Source: an uncultured Gammaproteobacteria bacterium (GTDB lineage Bacteria > Pseudomonadota > Gammaproteobacteria > Pseudomonadales > UBA5518). From it: a stretch of DNA of 11,166 nucleotides. Where the stretch lies: NCBI GenBank assembly GCA_903921135.1, contig CAIXOY010000175.1, positions 1 through 11,166 of the forward strand, in the 5' to 3' direction. Below are positions 1-6,128 of this stretch, one piece after another. Both the position numbers and the translations under genes were made by a program. The notes under the pieces were generated by a model. It worked only from the letters and a program-made list of their open reading frames with translations, was not told the DNA's origin and searched no databases. The first letter of the stretch is position 1. The number at the start of each line of letters is the position of its first letter.

Positions 1-2
1 CG

Positions 3-233
3 CCGCAGCTGATTCCACTGGCCCGCGCGGCCGAGAGCTGCGCGGATCCCGCATCGGAGGCGCTGCGGGTTTCGATGAACTATGTGCCGGTGGCCGCTGA
101 TCCGGCGCAGTCTTGTCTCAGCTGCGCGTTTTTTGCGGCAGATGGCGCCAGACCCGCCTGCGGCGATTGCCAGATCATGAGCGGGCCGGTTGACGCGGCG
201 GCGCACTGCGATTCGTGGAGCCCTAAAGCCTGA
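3..233 (+). CDS. High-potential iron-sulfur protein (HiPIP), 3' part
   Basis: HiPIPs are small periplasmic [4Fe-4S] electron carriers that pass single electrons between respiratory or photosynthetic cytochromes. Only the last 76 codons are in the window; the start and the export signal lie to the left. Counting visible residues, the cluster ligands fit C38-x2-C41-x14-C56-x12-C69, the family spacing, with the conserved aromatic tyrosine at Y27 (MNYV) and the terminal CDSW motif. Two further cysteines (C13 and C53, in an ACGDC context) are not needed for the cluster. The usual Gly-Trp before the last ligand is Ala-His here, a variant I recall from non-phototrophic proteobacterial HiPIPs. The gene converges tail-to-tail on the cytochrome operon with only 10 bp between the stop codons. 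It could serve as an electron partner of those cytochromes, but it is on the other strand and would be regulated separately. Confidence 0.9.
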   Translation, partial: PQLIPLARAAESCADPASEALRVSMNYVPVAADPAQSCLSCAFFAADGARPACGDCQIMSGPVDAAAHCDSWSPKA

Positions 234-247
234 GGACTGCTCCTCAG
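230..247. terminator. Hairpin spanning two convergent stop codons
   Basis: A perfect 7-bp inverted repeat, ctgagga / tcctcag, is separated by a 4-nt loop (ctgc). The left arm contains the TGA of the HiPIP gene (231-233) and the right arm contains the TGA of the triheme cytochrome gene (244-246). It sits exactly where transcripts from both strands must end, so a bidirectional terminator or mRNA 3'-end stabiliser is the natural reading. Neither side has a convincing T tract, so intrinsic termination may be weak. Confidence 0.5.
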
Positions 248-1446
248 CGCTGCGCCGCCACCTGCTCCGCCCTGACAGGTGCCGCGCGGTTGCCCCAGCT
301 TCCGCGCAGATAATTAGTGAGCGCTGCTGCCTGATCGTCGCTGAGCTTCTTGCCGAAGGCCGGCATCTCTTCCCAGGCGCCGTAGCGCAGGCTCTGGGCC
401 AGCGCAGGGCTGTGCAGTATCACGTTGATCAGCGAGGCGGAGCTTTCGCCCTGCACCACCGCGTTGCCGGCGAGCGCAGGCGCTTTGAGGAAATTGCCCC
501 GGCCATTGGCTTGGTGGCATTCGGCGCAGTGTTTCTTGTAGATCCCGGCACCCGCCTCAGCCTCGGCAGCTGACACGACGGGGCCGGCGTACTCCGCGCC
601 ACCAAGGCTCTTCAGGTAGGTGGCGATGGCCTTTTGGTCTTCGGTGCGCAGCTGCGAGAGGCTGTTCGTGATCACCTCGTTCATGGGCCCGAAGCTCGCG
701 CCGCGCATGCTGTAGCCCTTGGAGAAGTAGGTCGTCAGATCTTTAGGCGTCCATGTGGCGAGGCCGTGCTTCACATTGCGCAGGTTCACGGCAAACCAGG
801 GCCGCTGCAGGCCGGGCGCTACCTCGCCCGTCATCACGCCTCCCTGCAGGGCATGCGCGGGATCTTCGGCCAGCAACACGTTGCGCGGCGTATGACAGGC
901 ACCGCAATGACCGGGGCCCTGCACAAGGTATGCGCCGCGGTTCCACTCCGCGGATTGCGCAGGATCCGGAGATTGCGGGCCTTCCTCAAGGAACAACGCG
1001 TTCCACGCCATCATCGGCCAGCGGATGCTGAACACGAGGCCGTTCTCAGGCGGCGTGTACCGCACCGGCGCAAGGCCCTGCAGCCAGGCGAAAAGATCGG
1101 CAATGTCCTCGTCGCTCATCCGCGTGTAAGCGGTGTAGGGGAACGCGGGAAAGAGATAGGAGCCATCTGCCGCGATGCCTTGGCGCATCGCACGGCGGAA
1201 ATCCTCGAGGCTCCAGAGCCCGATGCCGGTCTCAGCATCGGGGGTGATGTTGGTGGTGTGCAGCAGGCCGAGCGGCGTCTGAAGCCCCAGCCCGCCGGCG
1301 AAAGGCTCGCCCCCCGGGCGCGTGTGACAGCTTACGCAATTGCCGGCTGCTGCCAGATATCGACCGCGCTCCACGCTGGCGGCATCGGCCGCCGATGCGG
1401 CGCCTCCCCACAGCGTCAGCGCGAGGGCGAGCAGCAGCCCGCGCAC
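244..1446 (-). CDS. Triheme cytochrome c, alcohol/gluconate dehydrogenase cytochrome subunit type
   Basis: This 400-residue periplasmic cytochrome has three heme-c attachment motifs: CVSCH (37-41), CGACH (181-185) and CAECH (307-311). Likely axial methionines are in TRMSDED (~110), GPMNEV (~255) and EMPAFG (~361). The first two domains carry signatures of the AdhB / gluconate 2-dehydrogenase cytochrome family, such as NITPD..TGIG.W and AFPYTAYTRMSDED. In that family the subunit takes electrons from a flavin or PQQ dehydrogenase and passes them to quinone or oxidase. A GTG start at 1446 is chosen because it opens directly into a Sec signal peptide (RGLLLALALTLW..ASA) and lies 13 bp after the cytochrome c' stop. 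The frame stays open further upstream, but that stretch is antiparallel-frame overlap with cytochrome c'. The ribosome site is weak, so coupling to the upstream gene is likely. The C-terminus is hydrophilic, without the membrane helix of some relatives. No partner dehydrogenase is encoded nearby. Confidence 0.92.
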   Translation of the reverse strand: MRGLLLALALTLWGGAASAADAASVERGRYLAAAGNCVSCHTRPGGEPFAGGLGLQTPLGLLHTTNITPDAETGIGLWSLEDFRRAMRQGIAADGSYLFPAFPYTAYTRMSDEDIADLFAWLQGLAPVRYTPPENGLVFSIRWPMMAWNALFLEEGPQSPDPAQSAEWNRGAYLVQGPGHCGACHTPRNVLLAEDPAHALQGGVMTGEVAPGLQRPWFAVNLRNVKHGLATWTPKDLTTYFSKGYSMRGASFGPMNEVITNSLSQLRTEDQKAIATYLKSLGGAEYAGPVVSAAEAEAGAGIYKKHCAECHQANGRGNFLKAPALAGNAVVQGESSASLINVILHSPALAQSLRYGAWEEMPAFGKKLSDDQAAALTNYLRGSWGNRAAPVRAEQVAAQR

Positions 1447-1459
1447 GGGGGCGTTCCGC

Positions 1460-1912
1460 TTATTCGTCGTCGCTGCGCTTGCTGTTGTAGACCTCGTGGC
1501 AACTCTTGCAGTCCAGCGCCTCGATCGCAAGCTCACCCGCGTTCTCCGGGCCCTCCTCACGCGCCACACGCGCCATGTTGGCGGTCTTCTTCTCGAAATC
1601 AGCCATGCGCGCCGAGAAGTCTTCCCAGTTGCTCCAGACCTCGGGCTTTGCGTCGCCACCCGGCACGTTCGGCTCGAAAGAGCGCAGCGCCATCGCCGCG
1701 GTGGTGGCGATGGCATCCATGTGGAGCTGCAGGTTGTCAGCCGGTATGACGCCCGACAGGATCATGCCGATGGCGTTGGTCTGCTCGTCCAGCGTCTTCA
1801 TGATGTGTTTGCGGTAGGCGATGGTGTCCTCGTCGTCGGCCTGCGCAACAACGGAGACGAGCGGCAGTACGGCCAGCGAAAGTGCAGAGAGCGTGCGGGT
1901 GATGCGGTTCAT
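1460..1912 (-). CDS. Cytochrome c' (class II cytochrome c)
   Basis: Cytochromes c' are periplasmic four-helix-bundle heme proteins with a five-coordinate heme that can bind NO or CO; electron-transfer members also exist. The 150-residue product has a Sec signal peptide (about 1-25, ending VVAQA) and then helices beginning IAYRKHIMKTLDEQ. The region FEPN..AKPEVWSNWEDF (~79-99) matches the family's F-P-x-W...F connection. A single heme motif, CKSCH (135-139), lies near the C-terminus, as is characteristic of class II cytochromes. Length and layout are normal. The ATG at 1912 has a GGAG element seven bases upstream. The gene lies 15 bp after the VOC gene and 13 bp before the triheme cytochrome, so the two cytochromes are very likely co-expressed. 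Whether this protein carries electrons or senses or scavenges gas cannot be told from sequence. The unprocessed tail (KRSDDE) is highly charged. Confidence 0.92.
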   Translation of the reverse strand: MNRITRTLSALSLAVLPLVSVVAQADDEDTIAYRKHIMKTLDEQTNAIGMILSGVIPADNLQLHMDAIATTAAMALRSFEPNVPGGDAKPEVWSNWEDFSARMADFEKKTANMARVAREEGPENAGELAIEALDCKSCHEVYNSKRSDDE

Positions 1913-1927
1913 GCGGTTGCTCCGGTG

Positions 1928-2422
1928 TCAGGGGACATACATCAGTTTGCTGCTGCCGATCTGCAGCCCGAACCCGTCGGGGTCCTTGATATGGAAACTC
2001 TCCTCTGTGTCGGGTCTGGGGTCGAAGCCGCGGGCGCGCAGTTCGTCTTCAACGGCTTTGCGGTCCCAGTCCTCGATCGTGTAGCACAGGTGATCGATGA
2101 AGGCCGCGCCATCGGGATGACGGGTCTTGCGGGGTATCAGGAAGCTGTCATCACCGATCTTCAGGGCACAAGAGCTGCCATCGTCATCGCTCACCGGCAA
2201 CCCGAGGAGCTCGGCGTAGAAATCACGCGTGCGTGCGTAGTCTTTCACGCCGAAGGAGATATGGTTCACGGCCACGGCCTTGAAACCCCTGCGGGCAGGC
2301 GCGGCACGCAGCGGTGGCGCTGCCGCGGCCGCCATGCCGAGCGCCAGTGTCTGCACCAGCTGCCGGCGCGACATGCCGCCGCGCTCGAATTGCCCGAGGA
2401 GTTCATCGACGATCTTTTCCAC
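1928..2422 (-). CDS. Tat-exported VOC (glyoxalase/bleomycin-resistance fold) protein
   Basis: The 164-residue product has a twin-arginine leader (SRRQLVQTLALGM, arginines at 19-20, then an Ala-rich stretch to about residue 42). One vicinal-oxygen-chelate module follows (~50-157): VNHISFGV, FYAELLGLPV, IDHLCYTIED and the closing DPDGFGLQI. VOC enzymes usually bind a divalent metal through His/Glu residues. H54 and H111 sit at ligand positions, but the Glu expected in the last strand is Gln (Q154). Metal binding may therefore be altered or the protein may be a non-enzymatic binder. The GTG start at 2422 is supported by an ideal AAGGAGG five bases upstream. Most VOC proteins are cytoplasmic, so the Tat leader is notable and agrees with the exported character of the whole operon; Tat export also suggests folding or cofactor loading before transport. 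The substrate is unknown. Confidence 0.88.
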   Translation of the reverse strand: MEKIVDELLGQFERGGMSRRQLVQTLALGMAAAAAPPLRAAPARRGFKAVAVNHISFGVKDYARTRDFYAELLGLPVSDDDGSSCALKIGDDSFLIPRKTRHPDGAAFIDHLCYTIEDWDRKAVEDELRARGFDPRPDTEESFHIKDPDGFGLQIGSSKLMYVP

Positions 2423-2427
2423 TTCGG

Positions 2428-2434
2428 CCTCCTT
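2428..2434 (-). promoter_or_regulatory. Shine-Dalgarno site fixing the VOC GTG start
   Basis: AAGGAGG on the minus strand with a 5-nt spacer to the GTG at 2422-2420. It is the strongest ribosome-binding site in the cluster and lies in the 14-bp gap after B2, so the VOC gene can be initiated independently of upstream translation. Confidence 0.75.
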
Positions 2435-2436
2435 GT

Positions 2437-3606
2437 TTATCGGGACACGAGGCCGTTTGGCGCTACGGCCTTGCCGCTGGCGATATCGCTTTCCTCGCCG
2501 GGGCTGCGCGGCGCAGGCGTGCCGCGGTAGGGAACGCCCGTGTAGCGGCGCGCGAGGGCATCGGCAAGTTGCGCCGGATCAGGCGGCAGCAATTGCATCT
2601 GCGTGAACTTCACCTCGAGCGCGCCCGAAATCGCGCCATTGGCGCCTGTCTGCGGATCGGGCTGCGCGTCGGCAAGTCGACGCATCGCCTTGTAGATCGA
2701 CGGCGCCGAAGAGCGGCCATAACTCTGGTGGTGCGTGGACCAGTTCTTGACCATGTGCAGGTACCAGGTCTCGATGTCGGCATAACCGGCGATCAGGCCT
2801 TTGGCCTCGGTGGGCGTGAGCGCAAGACGAAACCGCGCGCCGAACATGTACTGGTCTGACGGGAAATAAAACACATCCCAGGGGTAGAGCAGATCCACGG
2901 GTTCCGTGAGCAGCACACCGCCGGCGATGCGACCCTTCATCTCGCGCAGGTAATTCGCGCCCCAGCGCAGATCCATGCGCTGCGTACCGCCGGGCAATGC
3001 TTTCAGGCCGCCGGCATCCACCAGCACCTTGTCGCGGCCGCGCGAGATACGGACACGTACCTCCGGATCATCGCTCAGGCTGTTGACGCCGGAGAGCTCC
3101 ACGATCAGACGGTTGTAGTTCTCGCGCAGCACCATCTCGTCTTCGAAGAAGCGGATGGGGCCGTCCGGGCCGCGGTAGTTGGCGATGCAGCCGATGGCGC
3201 GCTGCATCTGGTTGTCGATGCCGGCTTCACCCTCGGGGCTGGTGAAATCCTCGGGGCCCGCAACGCCATCGAGGTCCATGCCCGGTGCGATAGGCCCTTG
3301 CCCCTCCGAGAAAGGAAAAAGATCGGGCGAGGTCGTGGGATGGAATCCGTCGATCTCGCGTCGCAATTGCGTGTCGACGAGGTTCCGCGGCACGCCCGTG
3401 TCGGGGAAGAGTTTCTTGAACTGCTCGCGGTTGCCGTCGTTGATGCCTTGCGGGCATTCCTTGGCCTCAGGCGTGGCCTGCAGCGCCCACGACATGTTGG
3501 TGATGACGTAGGCGATGGTGCCGCCGGGCGGTGCGTCGGCGGCGCAGGGCAGGGACAGCGGCAAGGCTGCGAGCAGCAGGGCAGCGATACGGGATGCGAG
3601 CCTCAT
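2437..3606 (-). CDS. Secreted protein of unknown family, copy B2
   Basis: I do not recognise a named family for this 389-residue protein. A Sec signal peptide (about 1-23, ending LPCAADA) is followed by one continuous conserved region. Landmarks are IAYVITNMSWALQ (31-43), C51, RREIDGFHPTT, an acidic loop starting MDLDG and ending GIDNQ that resembles a DxDG calcium-binding loop, C140 (GCIANYR), FFEDEMVLRENYNR, DKVLVDAGG, and PWDVFYFPSDQYM followed by YADIETWYLH. It aligns without obvious gaps to B1 (4943-6124) at roughly 70% identity by eye, with both cysteines and the acidic loop kept. Similar DLDG...SPdG..GIDNQ proteins occur, as I recall, in Myxococcota and Gammaproteobacteria. The ATG at 3606 is preferred because GGAGGG lies nine bases upstream. 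A TTG at 3615 overlapping the A2 stop would add three residues. Both cysteines could form a disulfide in the periplasm. The C-terminal ~40 residues diverge from B1. Confidence 0.85.
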   Translation of the reverse strand: MRLASRIAALLLAALPLSLPCAADAPPGGTIAYVITNMSWALQATPEAKECPQGINDGNREQFKKLFPDTGVPRNLVDTQLRREIDGFHPTTSPDLFPFSEGQGPIAPGMDLDGVAGPEDFTSPEGEAGIDNQMQRAIGCIANYRGPDGPIRFFEDEMVLRENYNRLIVELSGVNSLSDDPEVRVRISRGRDKVLVDAGGLKALPGGTQRMDLRWGANYLREMKGRIAGGVLLTEPVDLLYPWDVFYFPSDQYMFGARFRLALTPTEAKGLIAGYADIETWYLHMVKNWSTHHQSYGRSSAPSIYKAMRRLADAQPDPQTGANGAISGALEVKFTQMQLLPPDPAQLADALARRYTGVPYRGTPAPRSPGEESDIASGKAVAPNGLVSR

Positions 3607-3611
3607 GTCCC

Positions 3612-4946
3612 TCAACCCTCCTCGCGCGTGAAGTCGTTGCGCAGCCAGATGGCGTTGTAGCCCTGTCGCTGCGCGCGCAGTTCGCCGTAGTTGTCGGCGT
3701 TGATATCGCCGGGTCGCTCGTCGCCGGCATAGGTGTACACAGGGCGATCGCGGTAGGCCCAGACCTTTTGCGCACCGGGATCACCCGCCGCGGCAAAGCG
3801 CCCGGTCAGCGGGTTGATGCTGACCACGCTCCAGAGACCGCTGGCGCGTGCGCCGCGCGCGGCCGGAACGTACGGGAAATTCTTCAGGCAACGCTCCGCG
3901 CTGCCCGCACCGCAGAGCGCCAGGCGATAAACCTGCGTTTGTGTCGGGTGATCGCAGCCGAGCTGGTCCGGCGCGTCATCACCGCAGGCGTAGGTGTAGA
4001 TCGTGCGACCGTTCGCATCGGCCACCACCAAACCGCCGGTAGTGGGCTGCACGGTGAACTCCGCGGGCACGGGCGGGGCTTCCTGCACATAGACCAGATG
4101 CCAGCCCGGCTCGTCGGTGCCGTCCTGGGCGCGCGGGCGCGGATCCGGCAGATAACGGAACAGGGGTTGCCCGCGAAAACTCCACTGGAGTTCACCCGTC
4201 TCGCGGGTGATGAGCTTCCAGTCGCCACGCGCCCGCGCCGAGGCGGGCGCTGGCAAGGGCTGCCAGACGCGCAGGCAGTCCGCATCGCAGCCCGCCGCGG
4301 CAGGTCCGCCCGCGTCCGGGGCATAGACGGAAAAGCCCCGCTCCGTGCGCAACACACGGCCGCGGTGCGTGCTCGTGACGGCAAAGCCAGGCGGCAAATC
4401 AGCCGCCGGACCCACCGGGTCGCGCATCGCCGGCAAATCGCCGCGGTGATTGCCGCTGTCGCTGCCGATCAGATCCCCTGGCCGGCGGTCCAGCACCGAG
4501 GTGTAGAGCGCAGCGCCATCGATCGCCCACTGCCGGCGGCCGTCCTTGCGCGTGATGATGCTCCAGCGGCCGACGTCCTTTGCTCCATCGGCAGCGAGCG
4601 CGGGTGGCCACAGATCGGTGCAGGCGGGACGGGTGTCGAGTTCCGGCATCAGGAGGCCCGGCGGATACGGGCTCATCAATCCGCCGCTGAGGCGCGCGGG
4701 CTCGGAGCCGCAGTTCGACTCGCCGCGCGGATCGCCGGTGATGCCGTTACGCATCACCTTGAAGGGCCAGCGGTAAAGCGTGTGACCCTTCGCGTCAGCA
4801 AAGACAGGGCCGTCGATCACCGTGCGTTCGACGCGGAAGCCCTTTGGCATGGGCTCGGGAATCCAGGCCTCTTTGCCGGAACCTGCTGCCGTTGCGCCCG
4901 CACAGGCGAACAGCAAAGCGAGACCTGCCAGCGAAGCGCGCATCAT
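3612..4946 (-). CDS. Three-repeat secreted protein, Lipoprotein_15/COG4315-like, copy A2
   Basis: This 444-residue exported protein has a Sec signal peptide (about 1-21). Three repeats of the 'secreted repeat of unknown function' follow, at about 37-165, 187-290 and 296-436. Each runs as a hydrophobic GFxV strand, a G-x-V-x-x-d-x-x-G-r-t-l-Y hairpin, cysteines before a W/F-P element, a GxWxxIxR..G..QW strand, and an aromatic YxYxxD turn (LYTSVLD, LFRYLPD, VYTYAGD) with PGD. This is the COG4315 Yx[FWY]xxD signature; family function is unknown. Eight cysteines after the signal (79, 109, 220, 224, 321, 331, 345, 353) are all conserved in A1. The third repeat carries a cysteine-rich insert (CGDD..QLGCD...LCG...RCLKNF). 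C15 gives a poor lipobox and is absent in A1, so a lipoprotein is less likely. The ATG overlaps the B1 stop (ATGA); a second ATG follows at once. Confidence 0.85.
   Translation of the reverse strand: MMRASLAGLALLFACAGATAAGSGKEAWIPEPMPKGFRVERTVIDGPVFADAKGHTLYRWPFKVMRNGITGDPRGESNCGSEPARLSGGLMSPYPPGLLMPELDTRPACTDLWPPALAADGAKDVGRWSIITRKDGRRQWAIDGAALYTSVLDRRPGDLIGSDSGNHRGDLPAMRDPVGPAADLPPGFAVTSTHRGRVLRTERGFSVYAPDAGGPAAAGCDADCLRVWQPLPAPASARARGDWKLITRETGELQWSFRGQPLFRYLPDPRPRAQDGTDEPGWHLVYVQEAPPVPAEFTVQPTTGGLVVADANGRTIYTYACGDDAPDQLGCDHPTQTQVYRLALCGAGSAERCLKNFPYVPAARGARASGLWSVVSINPLTGRFAAAGDPGAQKVWAYRDRPVYTYAGDERPGDINADNYGELRAQRQGYNAIWLRNDFTREEG
3616..3621 (-). promoter_or_regulatory. Shine-Dalgarno site supporting the B2 ATG
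   Basis: GGAGGG on the minus strand lies inside the last codons of A2, nine bases before the ATG at 3606-3604. It favours that ATG over the TTG at 3615 that overlaps the A2 stop codon. Confidence 0.55.
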
Positions 4947-6124
4947 CGGGGCGCACCACTCGCCGCAACTGCCGGCATGGAAGGCTGTGGCTCGAACTGT
5001 TCCTCGGCGGGATCGCGTTCGGCAGGCATCCCGCGATAGGGGGCGGTGAAGCGGCGGCGCGTGAGCGCCTCGGCGTACTCGGCCGGATCAGGCTCGATGA
5101 TGTTCACCTGCGTGAAAACCGTGGCAAGCGCGCCCGAGATGGCGCGGTTGCGACCCGTTTGCGGATCCGGCTCGGCATCGGCAAGGCGTCGCATCGCCTT
5201 GTAGATCGAGGGGGCCGAAGAGTTGCCGTAACTCTGGTAGTGCGTGCCCCAGTTCCTGATCGTGTGCAGATACCAGGTTTCGATGTCGGCGTAGCCACCG
5301 ATCAGGCCAGTGGCCGCGGTGGGCTCGAGCTTCAGTTCGAGTCGCGCCTTGTACATGTACTGGTCCGACGGGAAATAGAAAACGTCCCAGGGGTAGAGCA
5401 GATCCACCGGCTCCGTGCGCAGTACGCCGCCGGAAATGCGTCCACGCGTCTCGCGGATGTAATTGGCGCCGCGGCGCAGATCCATGCGCTGCGTACCGCC
5501 CGGCACGGCCTTCAGCCCGCCCGCGTCCACCAGCACCTTGTCACGGCCCCGGAAGATGCGCACATCAACCGCATCGTCGTCTTTCAGGCTGTCGACACCG
5601 TGGAGCTGCACCACCACGCGGTTGTAGTTCTCGCGCAGCACCATCTCGTCTTCGAAGAACCGGATCGGGCCGTCGGGCGCGCGGTAGTTGGCCGTGCAGC
5701 CGAGCACACGGTGCATCTGGTTGTCGATGCCCTCATGCCCGTCGGGGCTGCGGAAATCCTCGGGGCCGGTAGTGCCGTCGAGGTCCAGGCCCGGGGCCAC
5801 CGGACCCTCACCCTCGCGATAGGCGAAGGGCTCGGCCGCGGTGGTCGGGTGGAATCCGTCGATCTCGCGGCGCAGCTGCGTGCTCTCGAAACTGCGTTTG
5901 GTCCCGTTGTCGGGAAACAGCTGCTTGAACTGCTCGCGCGTGCCCTCGTTCAGCCCCTTGGGGCACTCCGCCGCACCGGGCGTGGACTGCATCGCCCAGC
6001 TCATGTTGGTGAGCACATAGGCAATGCTGCCGCCCGCTGGCCGGTCGGGGTTGTCGGCCTGTGCAAAGCCTGCGAGCAACAGGCCGAGCATCGGCAGGAG
6101 GCGGGGCGGGAGAGGATGTTTCAC
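4943..6124 (-). CDS. Secreted protein of unknown family, copy B1
   Basis: This 393-residue paralogue of B2 belongs to no family I can name. A signal peptide occupies about 1-23 (LLPMLGLLLAGFAQA). The conserved body includes IAYVLTNMSWAMQ (34-46), C54, the acidic loop at about 114-136 (DLDG to GIDNQ), C143, FFEDEMVLRENYNR (156-169), DKVLVDAGG (195-203), the aromatic segment PWDVFYFPSDQYM (245-257), YADIETWYLH (278-287), and a predicted helix SAPSIYKAMRRLADAEPD (303-320). The last ~45 residues are proline- and glutamate-rich and not shared with B2. A GTG start at 6124 is used; it lies four bases after the A1 stop and gives a full signal peptide, whereas the first in-frame ATG would cut into it. 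GGAG ten bases upstream is a usable ribosome site. The fixed A-B pairing suggests the two products act together, which is inference. Confidence 0.85.
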   Translation of the reverse strand: MKHPLPPRLLPMLGLLLAGFAQADNPDRPAGGSIAYVLTNMSWAMQSTPGAAECPKGLNEGTREQFKQLFPDNGTKRSFESTQLRREIDGFHPTTAAEPFAYREGEGPVAPGLDLDGTTGPEDFRSPDGHEGIDNQMHRVLGCTANYRAPDGPIRFFEDEMVLRENYNRVVVQLHGVDSLKDDDAVDVRIFRGRDKVLVDAGGLKAVPGGTQRMDLRRGANYIRETRGRISGGVLRTEPVDLLYPWDVFYFPSDQYMYKARLELKLEPTAATGLIGGYADIETWYLHTIRNWGTHYQSYGNSSAPSIYKAMRRLADAEPDPQTGRNRAISGALATVFTQVNIIEPDPAEYAEALTRRRFTAPYRGMPAERDPAEEQFEPQPSMPAVAASGAPR

Positions 6125-6128
6125 GGGA

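Larger units (their letters stand above)
2437..4946 (-). repeat. Tandem module copy 2 (A2-B2)
   Basis: This is the promoter-distal copy of a two-gene block whose sister is 4943-7475. Gene order, reading frames and most protein sequence are shared. Exact nucleotide matches survive: 29 bp at 3946-3974 and 20 bp at 3880-3899 in the A gene (offset 2520), and 22 bp at 2877-2898 in the B gene (offset 2509). Divergence is spread over both genes, so the duplication is old rather than an assembly artefact. Confidence 0.85.

Noticed and set aside
1447..1716. N-terminal extension of the triheme cytochrome frame to 1716
   Set aside because: The added 90 residues overlap cytochrome c' in another frame and are Arg-rich noise. 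The signal peptide starts at the GTG at 1446, just after the cytochrome c' stop.
3616..3796. Short minus-strand frame running across the A2/B2 junction
   Set aside because: It overlaps the A2 3' end and the B2 5' end in another frame, has no motif and no plausible start context.
3531..5039. 502-codon open frame on the plus strand
   Set aside because: It lies antisense to A2 and the end of B1, and its translation is Arg/Ala/Gly-rich with no signal peptide or recognisable motif. High-G+C codon bias on the true strand leaves such antisense frames open.
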